A stretch of DNA of 64,000 nucleotides from Trichlorobacter thiogenes (GCF_900167465.1 NZ_FUWR01000016.1:1-64000), one strand, 5' to 3'. Positions 1 through 11,583 are shown, counted from the first letter of the stretch. Numbers and translations: made by a program. Notes: generated from the sequence alone by a model not told the origin.

Positions 1-40
1 ATCTGGACAAACAAGAGGAGTTGGACTTCACCCAAAACCC

Positions 41-95
41 TTAGCCCCTTTTAGGGGCTTTCCTCAAGCCACCGGCTCTGCCGGTGGTCATGACT
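41..95. mobile_element. putative IS200/IS605-type element end at paaK junction
   Basis: Two hairpins sit exactly where paaK homology ends: CCACCGGC-TCT-GCCGGTGG (69-87) and AGCCCCT-TTT-AGGGGCT (43-59). Subterminal palindromes without terminal inverted repeats are typical of IS200/IS605 elements, whose left end can also carry a terminator-like hairpin. No transposase is visible because the window ends 40 bases further out. It could instead be an unrelated rearrangement point. Confidence 0.35.
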
Positions 96-898
96 TCAGC
101 AATAAAGGCATCTTCCGCAAGGTGCATACCGCACTTGTGCTGACATTCGCCGGCAACACCAGGGCCTATTACTTCTGACAGACCGTAGTTGTCTGTGGCA
201 CTGATCTGTAGACGTTGTTCAATTTCCAGCCGCATTGCCTCTGACCAGGGCTCGCCACCAAACAGGCCAACTTTCAAAGAAAGTGACTTGGGATCAATCC
301 CCATCTTTTCCAGCCGGTCTGCCAGGGTTAAGGCATAGCTGGGAGTACCAACCAGGGCGGTGGTGCGATAGTCCTGCATGATCATGATCTGCTTTTCTGT
401 GTTACCACCGCCCATGGGAATAACGGCAGCACCAATGGCTTCAGAACCATAGTGCAGGCCAAAGGCACCAGTAAACAGGCCATATCCAAAGGCTATCTGC
501 ACTACATCATCCGGGGTCACACCAGCAGCAGTCATAAAGCGAGCCACCAGATTTGACCAGGTCTTAAGATCATGCTTGGTGTAGCCAACCACCGTAGGTT
601 TGCCGGTAGTACCTGATGATGAATGAATCCGTACTACTTCGCGCAATGGCACTGCAAACATACCATAAGGATAGTTTAGACGTAGGTCCTCTTTGGTCGT
701 AAATGGCAAACGGGAAAGGTCAGCCAGTGAGGTGATATCTTCCGGCACTATTCCCTTTTCATTGAACTTGTTCTGATAGCAACGAACATTCTTGTAGACA
801 CGGTTGAGTGTAGCCTGCAGCCGTTCCAGTTGAAGTTGCTCAAGCTCTTCGCGAGGCATGCATTCATGCTGGGTATCCCAGATAGCAGCATTACTCAT
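41..898 (-). pseudogene. paaK: phenylacetate-CoA ligase, C-terminally truncated
   Basis: The 285-residue product matches the N-terminal two thirds of phenylacetate-CoA ligase, which activates aryl acids to CoA thioesters via an adenylate. The phosphate-binding loop SSSGTTGK (93-100), GGEPWSE (214-220) and the adenylate-region motif [11 protein letters not shown] (237-247) are intact. Family members are about 430 residues long. Here homology stops near residue 269 and the last 16 residues are encoded by two hairpins that do not belong to the family. The C-terminal lid domain, which carries the catalytic lysine in this superfamily, is therefore missing and activity is unlikely. Its ATG overlaps the proS stop (ATGA, 895-898), so it was the last gene of that operon. 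Identity is clear; calling it broken is an inference from length and the junction. Confidence 0.75.
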
Positions 899-2625
899 CG
901 GGTACCCCCGCAGGCCGCCTTAACCTGTGCAATAACGGTTTCAATTGCCTGCTCCGGCACCAACAGTTGCATCTCACCGCCGACTCGCTGCTTGAACTCA
1001 ACCTTACCTTCTGCCAGGTTTTTTCCTCCGACTACAATCCGTAGCGGAATGCCGATCAGGTCGTGATCCTTGAATTTGACGCCAGGACGTTCATCCCGAT
1101 CATCCAGCAGTACCTCAACACCGGCTGCCTCAAGACGATCATGGATATCCTGAGCAGCTGACATAACCGCCTCATCCTTCTGGGCATTGATTGCCACAAC
1201 CGAGCAATGGAACGGAGCCAATGGCAACGGCCAGATGACACCGTTATCATCATGGTTCTGCTCTATGGATGCAGCCACGGTGCGTCCGATACCGATACCG
1301 TAGCAGCCCATAAAGATAATCTGTTCCTTGCCGTCTTTATCCAGATAGGTGGCATTCATGCTGTTTGAGTACTTGGTACCCAGTTTAAATACGTGACCGA
1401 CCTCAATCCCGCGCCATACCTCAAGAGTACCACCTGAACAGCGTGGACAGGGATCACCGGCGCCAATCAGACGGATGTCGGCAATCTGGTTGATTTGAAA
1501 GTCACGGCCTGCATTGGCACCGGTATAGTGTTGATCTGTCTGATTGGCGCCGATGACAAAATCAGCCATGGTTTCAATAGTATAATCAGCCACCACCAGC
1601 AGTTCTTCTTTCAGCCCCTGCGGACCAAGGAAGCCGGGAGGTGAACCGGTGAAACGCAGGATTTCATCATCAGTGGCCATCTGGATCTCGTCCCAGCCCA
1701 GACGGTTCTTTAGTTTAAGTTCGTTCAGCTCATGGTCGCCCCGCACCAGGGCCATCACAAACTTCCCTTCACCATTGGACAATACCAAGGCCTTGACTGT
1801 TGCTGATTGAGGAATATTCAGAAACTCAGCTACCTCTGCAATTGTCTTCTTATCCGGGGTATGCACCTTGGTTAAGGCCTGCTGCCCTGCCCCACCCTGT
1901 TGTTGCTTGATTCCTTCAGCCTTTTCCACATTGGCAGCGTAGCGGCAGGCATTACAGGATACAATGGCATCCTCACCTGATGAAGCCAGCACCATGAACT
2001 CATGGGATGCTGAACCACCAATGGAGCCGGTATCAGCCTCTACTGCTCTAAAATTCAGACCGCAACGCTCAAATATCCGGTTGTAGGCCTGATACATCTT
2101 GTCATAGGAAAGGTCTGCTGCAGAAGAATCAACATCAAAGGAATAGGCATCCTTCATGATAAACTCGCGGCCACGCATCAGACCAAAGCGGGGACGAATT
2201 TCGTCACGGAATTTAGTTTGAATCTGATAGAAGTTAATCGGCATCTGGCGATAGCTCTTGACTTCACGCCGAGCAATGTCAGTAATAATCTCTTCATGGG
2301 TTGGCCCCATGCAGAATTCATTGTCCTTGCGGTCCTTAAAACGCAGCAATTCCTTGCCATACTGAGCCCATCGCTTGGATTCAATCCAGAGTTCTGCAGG
2401 CTGAACACCTGGCATCAGCAGTTCAATGGCCCCTGCCCTGTTCATCTCTTCCCGTACAATCTGTTCAAACTTGCGGATTGAACGTAAGCCCAGCGGCATA
2501 TAGGTATAGATGCCAGCAGCAATCTTGCGAATCATGCCGGAACGCATCATTAGCTGGTGAGAAATAACCTCGGCATCGGACGGAGTTTCTTTAAGTGTTG
2601 AAATAAAGAATTGTGTATAACGCAT
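895..2625 (-). CDS. proS: prolyl-tRNA synthetase
   Basis: Charges tRNA-Pro with proline in the cytoplasm. At 576 residues it has the usual bacterial size. It has class II motif 2 around residues 107-165 (GPTHEE near 107 and the [17 protein letters not shown] stretch), an inserted editing domain at about 225-400, the motif 3 region GCYGIGIGR near 442-450 and a C-terminal anticodon-binding domain from about 475. The ATG start gives the expected N-terminus [13 protein letters not shown]. It lies 15 bp after the receiver gene and its stop overlaps the paaK start, indicating translational coupling. Identification is secure. Confidence 0.97.
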   Translation of the reverse strand: MRYTQFFISTLKETPSDAEVISHQLMMRSGMIRKIAAGIYTYMPLGLRSIRKFEQIVREEMNRAGAIELLMPGVQPAELWIESKRWAQYGKELLRFKDRKDNEFCMGPTHEEIITDIARREVKSYRQMPINFYQIQTKFRDEIRPRFGLMRGREFIMKDAYSFDVDSSAADLSYDKMYQAYNRIFERCGLNFRAVEADTGSIGGSASHEFMVLASSGEDAIVSCNACRYAANVEKAEGIKQQQGGAGQQALTKVHTPDKKTIAEVAEFLNIPQSATVKALVLSNGEGKFVMALVRGDHELNELKLKNRLGWDEIQMATDDEILRFTGSPPGFLGPQGLKEELLVVADYTIETMADFVIGANQTDQHYTGANAGRDFQINQIADIRLIGAGDPCPRCSGGTLEVWRGIEVGHVFKLGTKYSNSMNATYLDKDGKEQIIFMGCYGIGIGRTVAASIEQNHDDNGVIWPLPLAPFHCSVVAINAQKDEAVMSAAQDIHDRLEAAGVEVLLDDRDERPGVKFKDHDLIGIPLRIVVGGKNLAEGKVEFKQRVGGEMQLLVPEQAIETVIAQVKAACGGTR

Positions 2626-2640
2626 TACAATTAAACCACC

Positions 2641-3024
2641 TTATATCAATTTATGACGCTGTAGCATTTGGGTTACGGCTTCCCGCTGGAACGGTTTGAC
2701 CACATAATCATCACAATCACCTTCAAAAAAGGCATCTTCTATATCCTGTGGCGAACTGCAGGCAGAGATCATAAATACCTTGGTCCGCTTGCCCTGTTGC
2801 TGATCCCGTTCCCGAATACCGCGCAGGGTTGTGGTACCATCCATGATCGGCATGATAATATCCAGGCAGATCAGGTTGTAGGGGGATGCTGCGGTAGCCG
2901 CAGCATCAATCAGTTCAAGGGCCTGCTGTCCATTTTCAGCCTGATCGCAAGGGCCAAACTCTTCCAGGAAACTGGCCAGCATCAGACGACCCATATCGTC
3001 ATCATCAACAATTAAACTTCGCAT
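2641..3024 (-). CDS. single-domain response regulator (CheY-like)
   Basis: A 127-residue stand-alone receiver domain with no output domain. Acidic pocket residues DDDD lie at 7-10, the phosphoacceptor is D55 (CLDIIMP) and the conserved lysine is K110 (VVKPF). It probably acts as a phosphoryl carrier or as a CheY-type protein that binds a partner. It is embedded between ispG and proS, with 18 and 15 bp gaps, and has no kinase next to it, so its partner cannot be read from context. The CheX phosphatase encoded in the same run (5606-6097) is one candidate. Confidence 0.9.
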   Translation of the reverse strand: MRSLIVDDDDMGRLMLASFLEEFGPCDQAENGQQALELIDAAATAASPYNLICLDIIMPIMDGTTTLRGIRERDQQQGKRTKVFMISACSSPQDIEDAFFEGDCDDYVVKPFQREAVTQMLQRHKLI

Positions 3025-3042
3025 AATCGCCCCGATACGCTG

Positions 3043-4089
3043 CTACAGGTTATTGATCTCTTCCAGCAGGGCATCTGCCAGTTCAGCTTCAGCCACCTTT
3101 CGGACGACCTCCCCTTTACGGAAAATCAGTCCTTCTCCTTTGCCACCGGCCACACCGACATCCGCTTCGCGTGCTTCACCCGGGCCATTCACCGCACAGC
3201 CCATTACCGCCACGGTAATCCTTTTATCAACCGACTGCAGTCGCTTCTCTACTTCTTCAGCAACTTTAATCAGGTTGATCTGGCAACGGCCACAGGTGGG
3301 GCAGGAAACAAAATTAACGCCACGCTGCCGCAGGCCAAGGGATTTGAGTATTTCATACCCTACCCGCACCTCATCTACCGGGTCACCGGTGAGTGAAACC
3401 CGCAGGGTATCGCCAATTCCGTCATAGAGCAGGATACCAAGTCCTACTGAAGACTTGATCGTGCCGGAAAAGATGGTACCTGCCTCGGTAATGCCGATAT
3501 GCAGGGGATAATTGACCTGTTTTGACAGCAGGCGATAGGCTTCAACGGTCTTGGGTACATCAGAGGCCTTGAGCGAGACCTTGATCTCCTGATAGTTCAG
3601 ATTTTCAAGGATACGGATATGCCCCAGAGCGGATTCAACCATTGCCTCTGCGGTTGGATGCCCATATTTTTCAAGCAGCTGTTTTTCCAGAGAACCGGCA
3701 TTGACTCCGATGCGGATCGGCACCTTGCGCTCAGCAGCAGCCTTCACCACTTCTGCTACCTTCCAGTGCTCACCAATGTTACCGGGGTTCAGGCGGAGGC
3801 CATCAATGCCCCCCTCCAGTACCCGCAGTGCCAGTTTGTAATCAAAATGGATATCAGCAATAACCGGAATCGGGCTCTGAGCCTTGATGCTGGCCAGGGC
3901 GTCCGCTGCATCAGCATCAGGTACTGCGCAACGTACGATCTCGCAACCTACTTCATGCAAGGCTTGAATCTGTGCCAGGGTTGTCTTGACATCACGGGTA
4001 TCGGTGGAACACATGGACTGGACAGCGCAGGGAGCGCCTCCTCCAACAGCCACCGGGCCTACATGCAGTTGTCTGGTAAGTGGTTTCAT
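3043..4089 (-). CDS. ispG: 4-hydroxy-3-methylbut-2-enyl diphosphate synthase
   Basis: IspG (GcpE) converts 2-C-methyl-erythritol 2,4-cyclodiphosphate to HMBPP in the MEP isoprenoid pathway, using a [4Fe-4S] cluster. The 348-residue protein has the TIM-barrel half with GLRLNPGNIG (97-106). In the C-terminal iron-sulfur half, cluster cysteines C263, C266 and C298 and the glutamate E305 (NGPGE) are all present. It lies between the channel gene and the receiver in the minus-strand run and the length is normal. Secure call. Confidence 0.97.
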   Translation of the reverse strand: MKPLTRQLHVGPVAVGGGAPCAVQSMCSTDTRDVKTTLAQIQALHEVGCEIVRCAVPDADAADALASIKAQSPIPVIADIHFDYKLALRVLEGGIDGLRLNPGNIGEHWKVAEVVKAAAERKVPIRIGVNAGSLEKQLLEKYGHPTAEAMVESALGHIRILENLNYQEIKVSLKASDVPKTVEAYRLLSKQVNYPLHIGITEAGTIFSGTIKSSVGLGILLYDGIGDTLRVSLTGDPVDEVRVGYEILKSLGLRQRGVNFVSCPTCGRCQINLIKVAEEVEKRLQSVDKRITVAVMGCAVNGPGEAREADVGVAGGKGEGLIFRKGEVVRKVAEAELADALLEEINNL

Positions 4090-4134
4090 ATCCGTGGAAT
4101 AGTAGCGGAACAGCCAAGGAATTGCAAGGAGAGC

Positions 4135-4944
4135 CTAGCGCCGGTTTTGGGGTAAATGCACATAGGAATAGGCGCAGGCCACAAACAAAACTCCTCCTAC
4201 AATGTTACCCAGGGTTACCGGAAGGATATTACCGAACAGAAAGGCGCTCCAGGTTAATGCAGGCTCTGTGATACCCAAGCCGGACTTAAGCAGTAACCCT
4301 GCAGGAATAAAATACATGTTGGCAATGGAGTGTTCAAATCCACTGGCCACAAAGGCAGTGATCGGCACCAGACAGGAAAGGAGCTTGCCACTTACATCCC
4401 GCGCAGCTGTAGCCATAAAAACAGCCAGGCAGACCAGCCAGTTACAAAGAATTCCCCGTACAAATGCGACCCAAAAGGAGAGTTGACTTTTGGTCGTAGC
4501 CGTAGCAAGTACCTGCTTAGCAATGGTGCTACCTTGCCAGAGCTGGGATTCATACAGAAGCCAGGCCATAAAAAGCGCTCCCAGCAGATTGCCAAAGAGG
4601 ACAATAGACCAGTTTTCGATCAGCTTTATCCAGGAAATCTCTCCATCCATGGCAGAAGAAACCAGCAGGCTGTTACCGGTAAACAGTTCCGCACCACAAA
4701 CCACCACCAGCATTAGGCCAAAAGAAAAGACCACTCCTGCCAAAAGTCTGGCTATCCCCATACCAACGAAACCGGCTGCATCGTGGAGTACTACCGTGGA
4801 GAGTTGCGCCCCAAAGGCGATATAGAATCCTGCCAACAGTGACAGCAGAAATGTACGACGCCGACACTGTGTCGTAACCCGCTTACCACTCTGTACAATG
4901 GCATTGATGGTTTCTGTGGGTGTCAGGTAGTTCTTTGTTTCCAC
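4135..4944 (-). CDS. formate/nitrite transporter family channel
   Basis: A 269-residue inner-membrane protein of the FocA/NirC (FNT) family, which form pentameric channels for small monovalent anions such as formate, nitrite or hydrosulfide. Six hydrophobic segments are visible. FNT hallmarks include the FYIAFGAQL region near residue 41, an AELFTGNSLL motif near 85-94, and GNILPVTLGNIVGG near the C-terminus. The start overlaps the preceding ykgJ-like gene by 22 bp, so they are probably co-translated. The sequence alone does not identify the substrate. Confidence 0.88.
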   Translation of the reverse strand: METKNYLTPTETINAIVQSGKRVTTQCRRRTFLLSLLAGFYIAFGAQLSTVVLHDAAGFVGMGIARLLAGVVFSFGLMLVVVCGAELFTGNSLLVSSAMDGEISWIKLIENWSIVLFGNLLGALFMAWLLYESQLWQGSTIAKQVLATATTKSQLSFWVAFVRGILCNWLVCLAVFMATAARDVSGKLLSCLVPITAFVASGFEHSIANMYFIPAGLLLKSGLGITEPALTWSAFLFGNILPVTLGNIVGGVLFVACAYSYVHLPQNRR

Positions 4945-5606
4945 ACCTGCTCCGGTATCCTGAAATTGTTGAAATCAATCAGTACAGCTGATGGAATGAC
5001 GGTATCCAGCTCATTAAACCGCTTGCCAAACAAGCGCTGGGTAAACTCTCTGAACAAGAGCTGTTCCTGGGTAAAAAGGTCATTAAAATGAAAGCGCAGC
5101 TCCTGCATCTTGAGTGGATCGACATCAATAAAATTAAGACTGCACCATTCATCAAACAGAATCTCGCCAGACGTATCTACCATCGGAATGCCGTTTAACC
5201 GGCAGGTCATGGGACGATACTGATACACCAGACAAAGCCCATCCTGTCCCAACAGAGGACAGGGGGTCTCATCCTCTTCCGGCATGACCAGATCCCACTC
5301 TTCTTCCGGGTAGCCATTGAACAGATACGGCTGATCAAAATCAGGCCAGCTGTTTCTAATACCAGCGATGCTTTGCTGTGCCGCAGTTGTGACCGTCTGT
5401 TGTATATCTTGTGAGAGCTGCTCAAACCCTTCCCGTAACAGACGGGCATCCAGCAGGGTGATGTCAAACAGGCCTCGGCAACATGCAGAACAGCCCCGCT
5501 GACAGGCAATCTGATCACCTGCCGCGAGGCTGCAGTGCGTGAACCAGGTGTCAACTTCTGATAACAACTCCTGGTAGCGTGCTAAAATAGATGAAATATC
5601 AGACAT
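4923..5606 (-). CDS. YkgJ-family cysteine cluster protein
   Basis: A 227-residue soluble protein with the CxxxCxxCC signature at C35, C39, C42 and C43. Further conserved cysteines occur in CPLLGQDGLCLVYQYRPMTCR. The family (once called UPF0153) is thought to bind an Fe-S cluster or zinc and is related to oxygenase/thiol metabolism proteins; its reaction is unknown. The ATG overlaps the cheX stop by one base (TAATG), and its end overlaps the FNT channel start. Confidence 0.82.
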   Translation of the reverse strand: MSDISSILARYQELLSEVDTWFTHCSLAAGDQIACQRGCSACCRGLFDITLLDARLLREGFEQLSQDIQQTVTTAAQQSIAGIRNSWPDFDQPYLFNGYPEEEWDLVMPEEDETPCPLLGQDGLCLVYQYRPMTCRLNGIPMVDTSGEILFDEWCSLNFIDVDPLKMQELRFHFNDLFTQEQLLFREFTQRLFGKRFNELDTVIPSAVLIDFNNFRIPEQVWKQRTT

Positions 5607-6097
5607 TACATGTAGATCATAACCTTCAGGTTGGCACTGCCGTCCTTATTGGTAAAGGGGATGGTAACCCCTTTGCACTGGACGTTCATACTGGCCCCTT
5701 CTTCAGCAGGTTCTGTGACGGTACGTAATTGTCCGGACACCACCAGCGGAAGCCCCATGGCCACGTTACCATACTGGTCGTGGTACTTGGTCTTGAAGGC
5801 TCCGGCAATGTTGTTGATCAGTTCACCAATGGCATCGCGGATTGAATCCTCATCCGGTTCATCATCCATCAGCATTTCACGGGCCACCAATTGTGCGGTT
5901 GCCCGGTCTGCAGCCACAATGATGTAACCGACGCGATCACCGGCAACACCAATAATACCGGTAACATCAGAATCAACTGGTGCCACCTTGCGATCCACAT
6001 GACCAGCAAACAGATCAATATTCATGTAACACTTGAAGGTGTCCTGGGTAGCCGTCATGACCGTAAACATTACCTCTTCAAAGCTGATTCCCGCCAC
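5606..6097 (-). CDS. cheX: CheX-like CheY-P phosphatase
   Basis: A 163-residue protein of the CheC/CheX/FliY phosphatase family, which remove phosphate from CheY-type receivers. The diagnostic E-x2-N is present as E92 and N95 in the helix DAIGELINNIAGAF. Only one such helix is seen, as in CheX rather than CheC. It sits among metabolic genes, far from any cheA/cheY cluster in this window. Its targets may be the many stand-alone receivers nearby; that is inference. Confidence 0.85.
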   Translation of the reverse strand: MAGISFEEVMFTVMTATQDTFKCYMNIDLFAGHVDRKVAPVDSDVTGIIGVAGDRVGYIIVAADRATAQLVAREMLMDDEPDEDSIRDAIGELINNIAGAFKTKYHDQYGNVAMGLPLVVSGQLRTVTEPAEEGASMNVQCKGVTIPFTNKDGSANLKVMIYM

Positions 6098-6124
6098 AGT
6101 CGTGCCTCCTCTGGAAAATAGGTA

Positions 6125-6445
6125 CTATAACGAAAGCAGATACTCTGCCAATACTGCTGCTTCTTCCGGCTTCAGATGACTGCCAAAGGCCGGCATCCCG
6201 CCGGCACGTCCATCCAGTATACTTTTTATAATTGCAGACCTGTTTTTACCGTATTTGTAACGGGATGCTGACAGGTCTGGCCCGACTCCACCCCTGGCCT
6301 GGCTGCCATGACAGGCAGCACACAGTTCAGCAAACAGTGTAACTGCAGTTATCGGTGTTTGTCTGGCAGTTGCTGGCTCCCTACTTTGCTGAGAACAACC
6401 TGCCACAAGCAGCAGGATTCCTGCCAGTAGCCACGTTGGCCGCAT
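6125..6445 (-). CDS. monoheme cytochrome c lipoprotein
   Basis: A 106-residue small class I-type cytochrome c. A signal peptide with a lipobox ends at C17 (LLLVAGC), so it is probably anchored to a membrane facing the periplasm. The single heme site is CAACH at 42-46. A likely methionine axial ligand lies in GGMPAFGSHL near residue 84. It begins one base after the stop of the transglutaminase-like gene (TAAGATG). It is likely a periplasmic electron carrier with unknown partner. Confidence 0.88.
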   Translation of the reverse strand: MRPTWLLAGILLLVAGCSQQSREPATARQTPITAVTLFAELCAACHGSQARGGVGPDLSASRYKYGKNRSAIIKSILDGRAGGMPAFGSHLKPEEAAVLAEYLLSL

Positions 6446-6446
6446 C

Positions 6447-8384
6447 TTAGATGGCCTTGCCGTTTACCTTAAAGACAAAATCGTAATTTAGAATATCTTC
6501 CCACTGAAACCCTTTGGCAGTAGAACGTGTATCATCCCCTTCGCCATAGGGTTTACCCGGTGTGAAGAACCAGTTCATAATCGCTTCACCTGAGGCGCGG
6601 AAGACAATCCAGTATTTACCTGGAGCGAGCTGCTGGGGTTTATTTCCGTCAGGTGGAAATGAAAAATCAACCCAGTAGTAGCCCGGCTTCCTTGGAATCT
6701 TTTCCAGGTCCAGTAGATTGGAACGGGTCCCCTGCATGATATCAGGTTTACCACCTTTGTCCTTAACCAGATCAATATAGACTGAACCATCACCGCCAAA
6801 CTTGCGCATGGCCAAAGAAATCTTTTCAAGGCTCATCCGGTCTTTGACCTGGATCGCCTGGGCAAAGATATGTTTTGAGGTGACATATTCTGAGGTTTCC
6901 CGTTCAAAGACACGGGTGCCGGTATCTCCCTTAACGTTATACAGATTAACCAGTGCGGGGAAATCCATATTACCAAAGGCCAGAACAGTACCGGGGCGTG
7001 GTTTCTTGTGAGCAGGCTCAACAATAACCGGCTGCTTTGGTTCCACCTTGGGCGGCTTGGTAACAATAATTTTAGGCGGCTTTGGTTCTGTTTTTGGTGG
7101 TTTCGGTTCCACTTTGGGTGGTTGTTTTGGCTTTACCGGTTTTACCGGCTTTGTTGGCTTGGGCTGATCCTCATCAGATGAATCCTCATCGCTGACAAAA
7201 CGGGTCTCAGCCGGGCCTGCACCAGTACCTTGTGGTGGTGGATTGTTTGAAGCCACATCAGTTTTTGGTTCAGGGCGTGCCGGTTTTAATGGTGGTGGTG
7301 TAATTCGACCGGAATCGGGTGTTTCTGCTACAGATCCACTACCAGCGGTTACCGCATTACTTAGAATGTAGGGACGAGGTGCACTGGCATAGCGCTTCAT
7401 CTTCAGCTTGATATCATCAGAGGTGTAACGCCCTTCAATCAGCTCATTGTAGGCTGGCAGGTAAGGCCCACCCTTCCAGGTATCGTTGATATCACGGGAG
7501 TCCAGTCCATGGGTCTGTTTGATGTGCCGTGATGAAGTAAACTGACGGGATTGTTGCGGATCATAGGGTAACCATCCAAGGTCAGGGAAGTAAACTTCCA
7601 GCCAGGCGTGCCCCCCCTGCCCCATGCTCTGTACAATTGAGTTCTTTGCATCAATTGGTACCTTCCAGGCCTCTTTCAGGGTTATCCCCCCGACAATCCG
7701 GGCTGGAATTCCTGCACTACGCAGAAGGGCAATGGAAAGGTGAGCAAAGTTCTGACAGTTACCGCTTTTGGTTGAGAGGGTATAGGCAGCATCATACTGG
7801 GGCGGGTTAAAGGTGTATTTAATGTTATCAGTGACCCAGTTAATAATGGCTGATACAGCCTCATACTCATTTTTGGTACCACTGGTCAGTTGACGGGCAA
7901 GGGATTTTATTTCAGAGTTTCCCTGAACCATATCGGTATGCTGCAGATATAGGGACTCTTTTGAGGCAAGGCTGCCCAGCGGAAACGCTGTCTTGCTTGC
8001 CATATCTGTCAGCTGGGTGTGGACATTGGCAGTATAATTAAGGTTTACCCGGATGTCCTGGGTCACATTATTCCAACTGACCCGTTGAAATTTATTGCCA
8101 AAGCGGTCGGTTTCAACTGTTGAACTGGTTGGCTCAGGAGAGAGGCCAATATCAAGACCGTCAACCCTCTGGCTGACGGTCTTGGTTGCAAATGTGGCAG
8201 GCAGGGCAAACTTGAATGAAAAGCTGGAGACGGTTCCTTTATTAACTGAAAACTCCATTGACTGGCGCATGGCAATTGCACCATCAAGGTTGCCTTCAAG
8301 CACCAGCGTCTTGGCAGAAGCTGCCAGAGAGATCATAAAGACACTGCAGACCGCAATACAGATTGTCAGTAACGATTTACGCAT
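6447..8384 (-). CDS. secreted transglutaminase-like protein with proline-rich linker
   Basis: A 645-residue protein with an N-terminal signal peptide (about 1-24, cleavage near ASA-KT). A transglutaminase-like cysteine protease fold follows with its full triad: C210 (SGNCQNFAHL), H259 (GGHAWLEVY) and D275 (LPYDPQ). Residues about 345-465 form a low-complexity linker rich in Pro, Lys and Glu, with repeated PPKxEPKPP units. A C-terminal beta-rich domain (about 475-645) ends the protein. It probably acts in the periplasm or outside the cell, with the linker spanning or binding the wall. It lies between guaA and the cytochrome gene. Substrate unknown. Confidence 0.83.
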   Translation of the reverse strand: MRKSLLTICIAVCSVFMISLAASAKTLVLEGNLDGAIAMRQSMEFSVNKGTVSSFSFKFALPATFATKTVSQRVDGLDIGLSPEPTSSTVETDRFGNKFQRVSWNNVTQDIRVNLNYTANVHTQLTDMASKTAFPLGSLASKESLYLQHTDMVQGNSEIKSLARQLTSGTKNEYEAVSAIINWVTDNIKYTFNPPQYDAAYTLSTKSGNCQNFAHLSIALLRSAGIPARIVGGITLKEAWKVPIDAKNSIVQSMGQGGHAWLEVYFPDLGWLPYDPQQSRQFTSSRHIKQTHGLDSRDINDTWKGGPYLPAYNELIEGRYTSDDIKLKMKRYASAPRPYILSNAVTAGSGSVAETPDSGRITPPPLKPARPEPKTDVASNNPPPQGTGAGPAETRFVSDEDSSDEDQPKPTKPVKPVKPKQPPKVEPKPPKTEPKPPKIIVTKPPKVEPKQPVIVEPAHKKPRPGTVLAFGNMDFPALVNLYNVKGDTGTRVFERETSEYVTSKHIFAQAIQVKDRMSLEKISLAMRKFGGDGSVYIDLVKDKGGKPDIMQGTRSNLLDLEKIPRKPGYYWVDFSFPPDGNKPQQLAPGKYWIVFRASGEAIMNWFFTPGKPYGEGDDTRSTAKGFQWEDILNYDFVFKVNGKAI

Positions 8385-8408
8385 GGCCCCTCCTGCTTTC
8401 AGAATCCC

Positions 8409-9962
8409 TTATTCCCACTCAATGGTTGCCGGTGGTTTCTGGCTGATGTCATAGACCACCCGGTTAACCCCTTTAACCTCATTAATGATCCGTGATGAGA
8501 TACTCCCCATCACTTCATAGGGCAGCTTGACCCAGTCGGCAGTCATGCCATCCAGCGAGTTTACTGCACGCAGGGCAATGGTGTAATCATAGGTGCGGGC
8601 ATCGCCCATGACCCCAACTGAACGAACCGGCAGCAGCACTGCAAAAGATTGCCAGATTTCGCGGTAGAGACCGGCCTTGCGGATTTCATCCAGTACAATG
8701 GCATCTGATTCCCGTAGAATTTCAAGCCGATCTGCTGAAATCTCGCCAATACAACGGATTGCCAGGCCAGGGCCAGGAAATGGCTGACGGTGGATTACCT
8801 CATCCGGCAGGCCAAGTTCTTTGCCCAGCAGACGGACCTCATCCTTGAACAGCTCCCGTACCGGCTCAATCAGCTTCATTTTCATCCGGTCTGGCAAGCC
8901 ACCCACGTTATGGTGGCTTTTGATCACTGCTGACGGACCTTTGGTGGATACGGATTCGATTACATCAGGGTACAGTGTGCCCTGTGCAAGCCATTCAACT
9001 TCACCAAGTTTCTTAGACTCATCTTCAAACAGAAAAATAAACTCATTACCAATGATCTTCCGCTTCTGCTCAGGATCAGTGATCCCCTTCAGTTTATCAA
9101 GAAAGCGATCTGATGCTTCAACATAATCAAGATTTATCTTGAAATGACGGGTAAAGAGATTAACGACCTTTTCTGCCTCACCCTTGCGCAACAGACCGTT
9201 GTTAACAAAGATACACTGTAACTGATCACCAATTGCCTTATGGAGCAATACCGCCACAACAGAGGAATCCACACCGCCGGACAGAGCGCAAATAACCTTG
9301 CCTTTGCCGACTCTTTCCCGGATAGAGGCAATCTCAGTTTCAATGAAGTTGGCCATTGTCCAGATCGGCTGACAACCGCAGACAGTAAAAACAAAGTTAC
9401 CCAGAATCTCTGCACCTTTAGGGGTGTGAACGACTTCCGGGTGAAATTGCACCGCATAAAGACGACGTTTCTCGTCCTTCATGGCTGCTGCCGGGGTGTT
9501 ATCAGTATGGGCGATGGCGCAGAATCCCTTGGGCATCTGCTCGATCTTGTCGCCATGGGACATCCAGACCTCTTCCTTACCAGCCAGGCCGGAAAAGAGA
9601 TCTGTCGTATCATCAATGTTCATGGCTGCACGGCCAAATTCACGCTTATCAGAACGTTCTACCTTACCACCCAGTTGACTGGTCATCAGTTGCATGCCGT
9701 AGCAGATCCCCAGTACCGGTACGCCCAGCTCATAGACACCGGCATCGGAATGGGGTGCTTCAGCATCATAGACACTGCTTGGCCCACCGGAGAGAATAAT
9801 CCCCTGTGGTGCAAAGGCTTTGATCTTCTCAAGCCCCATATTATAGGGATGAATCTCGCAGTAGACCGACTGTTCACGGATCCGGCGTGCAATCAGCTGG
9901 GTAACCTGGGAACCAAAGTCGAGAATCAGAATCTTCTGGCTGTGAATATCAGTAGAACTCAT
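8409..9962 (-). CDS. guaA: GMP synthase (glutamine-hydrolysing)
   Basis: Amidates XMP to GMP, the last step of guanine nucleotide synthesis. The N-terminal glutamine amidotransferase domain has nucleophile C87 (LGICYGM) with H174 and E176 (FHPEVVH). The ATP pyrophosphatase domain has the P-loop SGGVDSS at 228-234. The C-terminal dimerisation domain ends in the characteristic PPATIEWE. At 517 residues it is normal length. It follows guaB by 13 bp, the common guaBA order. Confidence 0.98.
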   Translation of the reverse strand: MSSTDIHSQKILILDFGSQVTQLIARRIREQSVYCEIHPYNMGLEKIKAFAPQGIILSGGPSSVYDAEAPHSDAGVYELGVPVLGICYGMQLMTSQLGGKVERSDKREFGRAAMNIDDTTDLFSGLAGKEEVWMSHGDKIEQMPKGFCAIAHTDNTPAAAMKDEKRRLYAVQFHPEVVHTPKGAEILGNFVFTVCGCQPIWTMANFIETEIASIRERVGKGKVICALSGGVDSSVVAVLLHKAIGDQLQCIFVNNGLLRKGEAEKVVNLFTRHFKINLDYVEASDRFLDKLKGITDPEQKRKIIGNEFIFLFEDESKKLGEVEWLAQGTLYPDVIESVSTKGPSAVIKSHHNVGGLPDRMKMKLIEPVRELFKDEVRLLGKELGLPDEVIHRQPFPGPGLAIRCIGEISADRLEILRESDAIVLDEIRKAGLYREIWQSFAVLLPVRSVGVMGDARTYDYTIALRAVNSLDGMTADWVKLPYEVMGSISSRIINEVKGVNRVVYDISQKPPATIEWE

Positions 9963-9975
9963 ACAGTATCAATCC

Positions 9976-11469
<1,494 letters not shown>

Positions 11470-11475
11470 TTACCG

Positions 11476-11504
11476 ACGTTAGTACAGCGAGACAGTGAAG
11501 TCAA
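11476..11504 (-). promoter_or_regulatory. candidate sigma70 promoter of guaB
   Basis: On the minus strand TTGACT and TAACGT are separated by 17 bp, ending 34 bp upstream of the guaB ATG. The -35 box is 5/6 to consensus and the -10 box is weak. The surrounding 141-bp gap between guaB and the cyclase gene holds nothing else recognisable. Confidence 0.5.
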
Positions 11505-11583
11505 GAACGTCTACGGTATAATTATCAGAAGGCAGAAAAAAATATCTGATTCAGGTCTGTTGCGACAGAGCTTGAAAGCCCGG

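Noticed and set aside
3619-4155. Long plus-strand frames opposite ispG, guaA, acnB and the kinases
   Set aside because: They mirror the codon pattern of conserved genes on the other strand, lack ribosome-binding sites and match no family.
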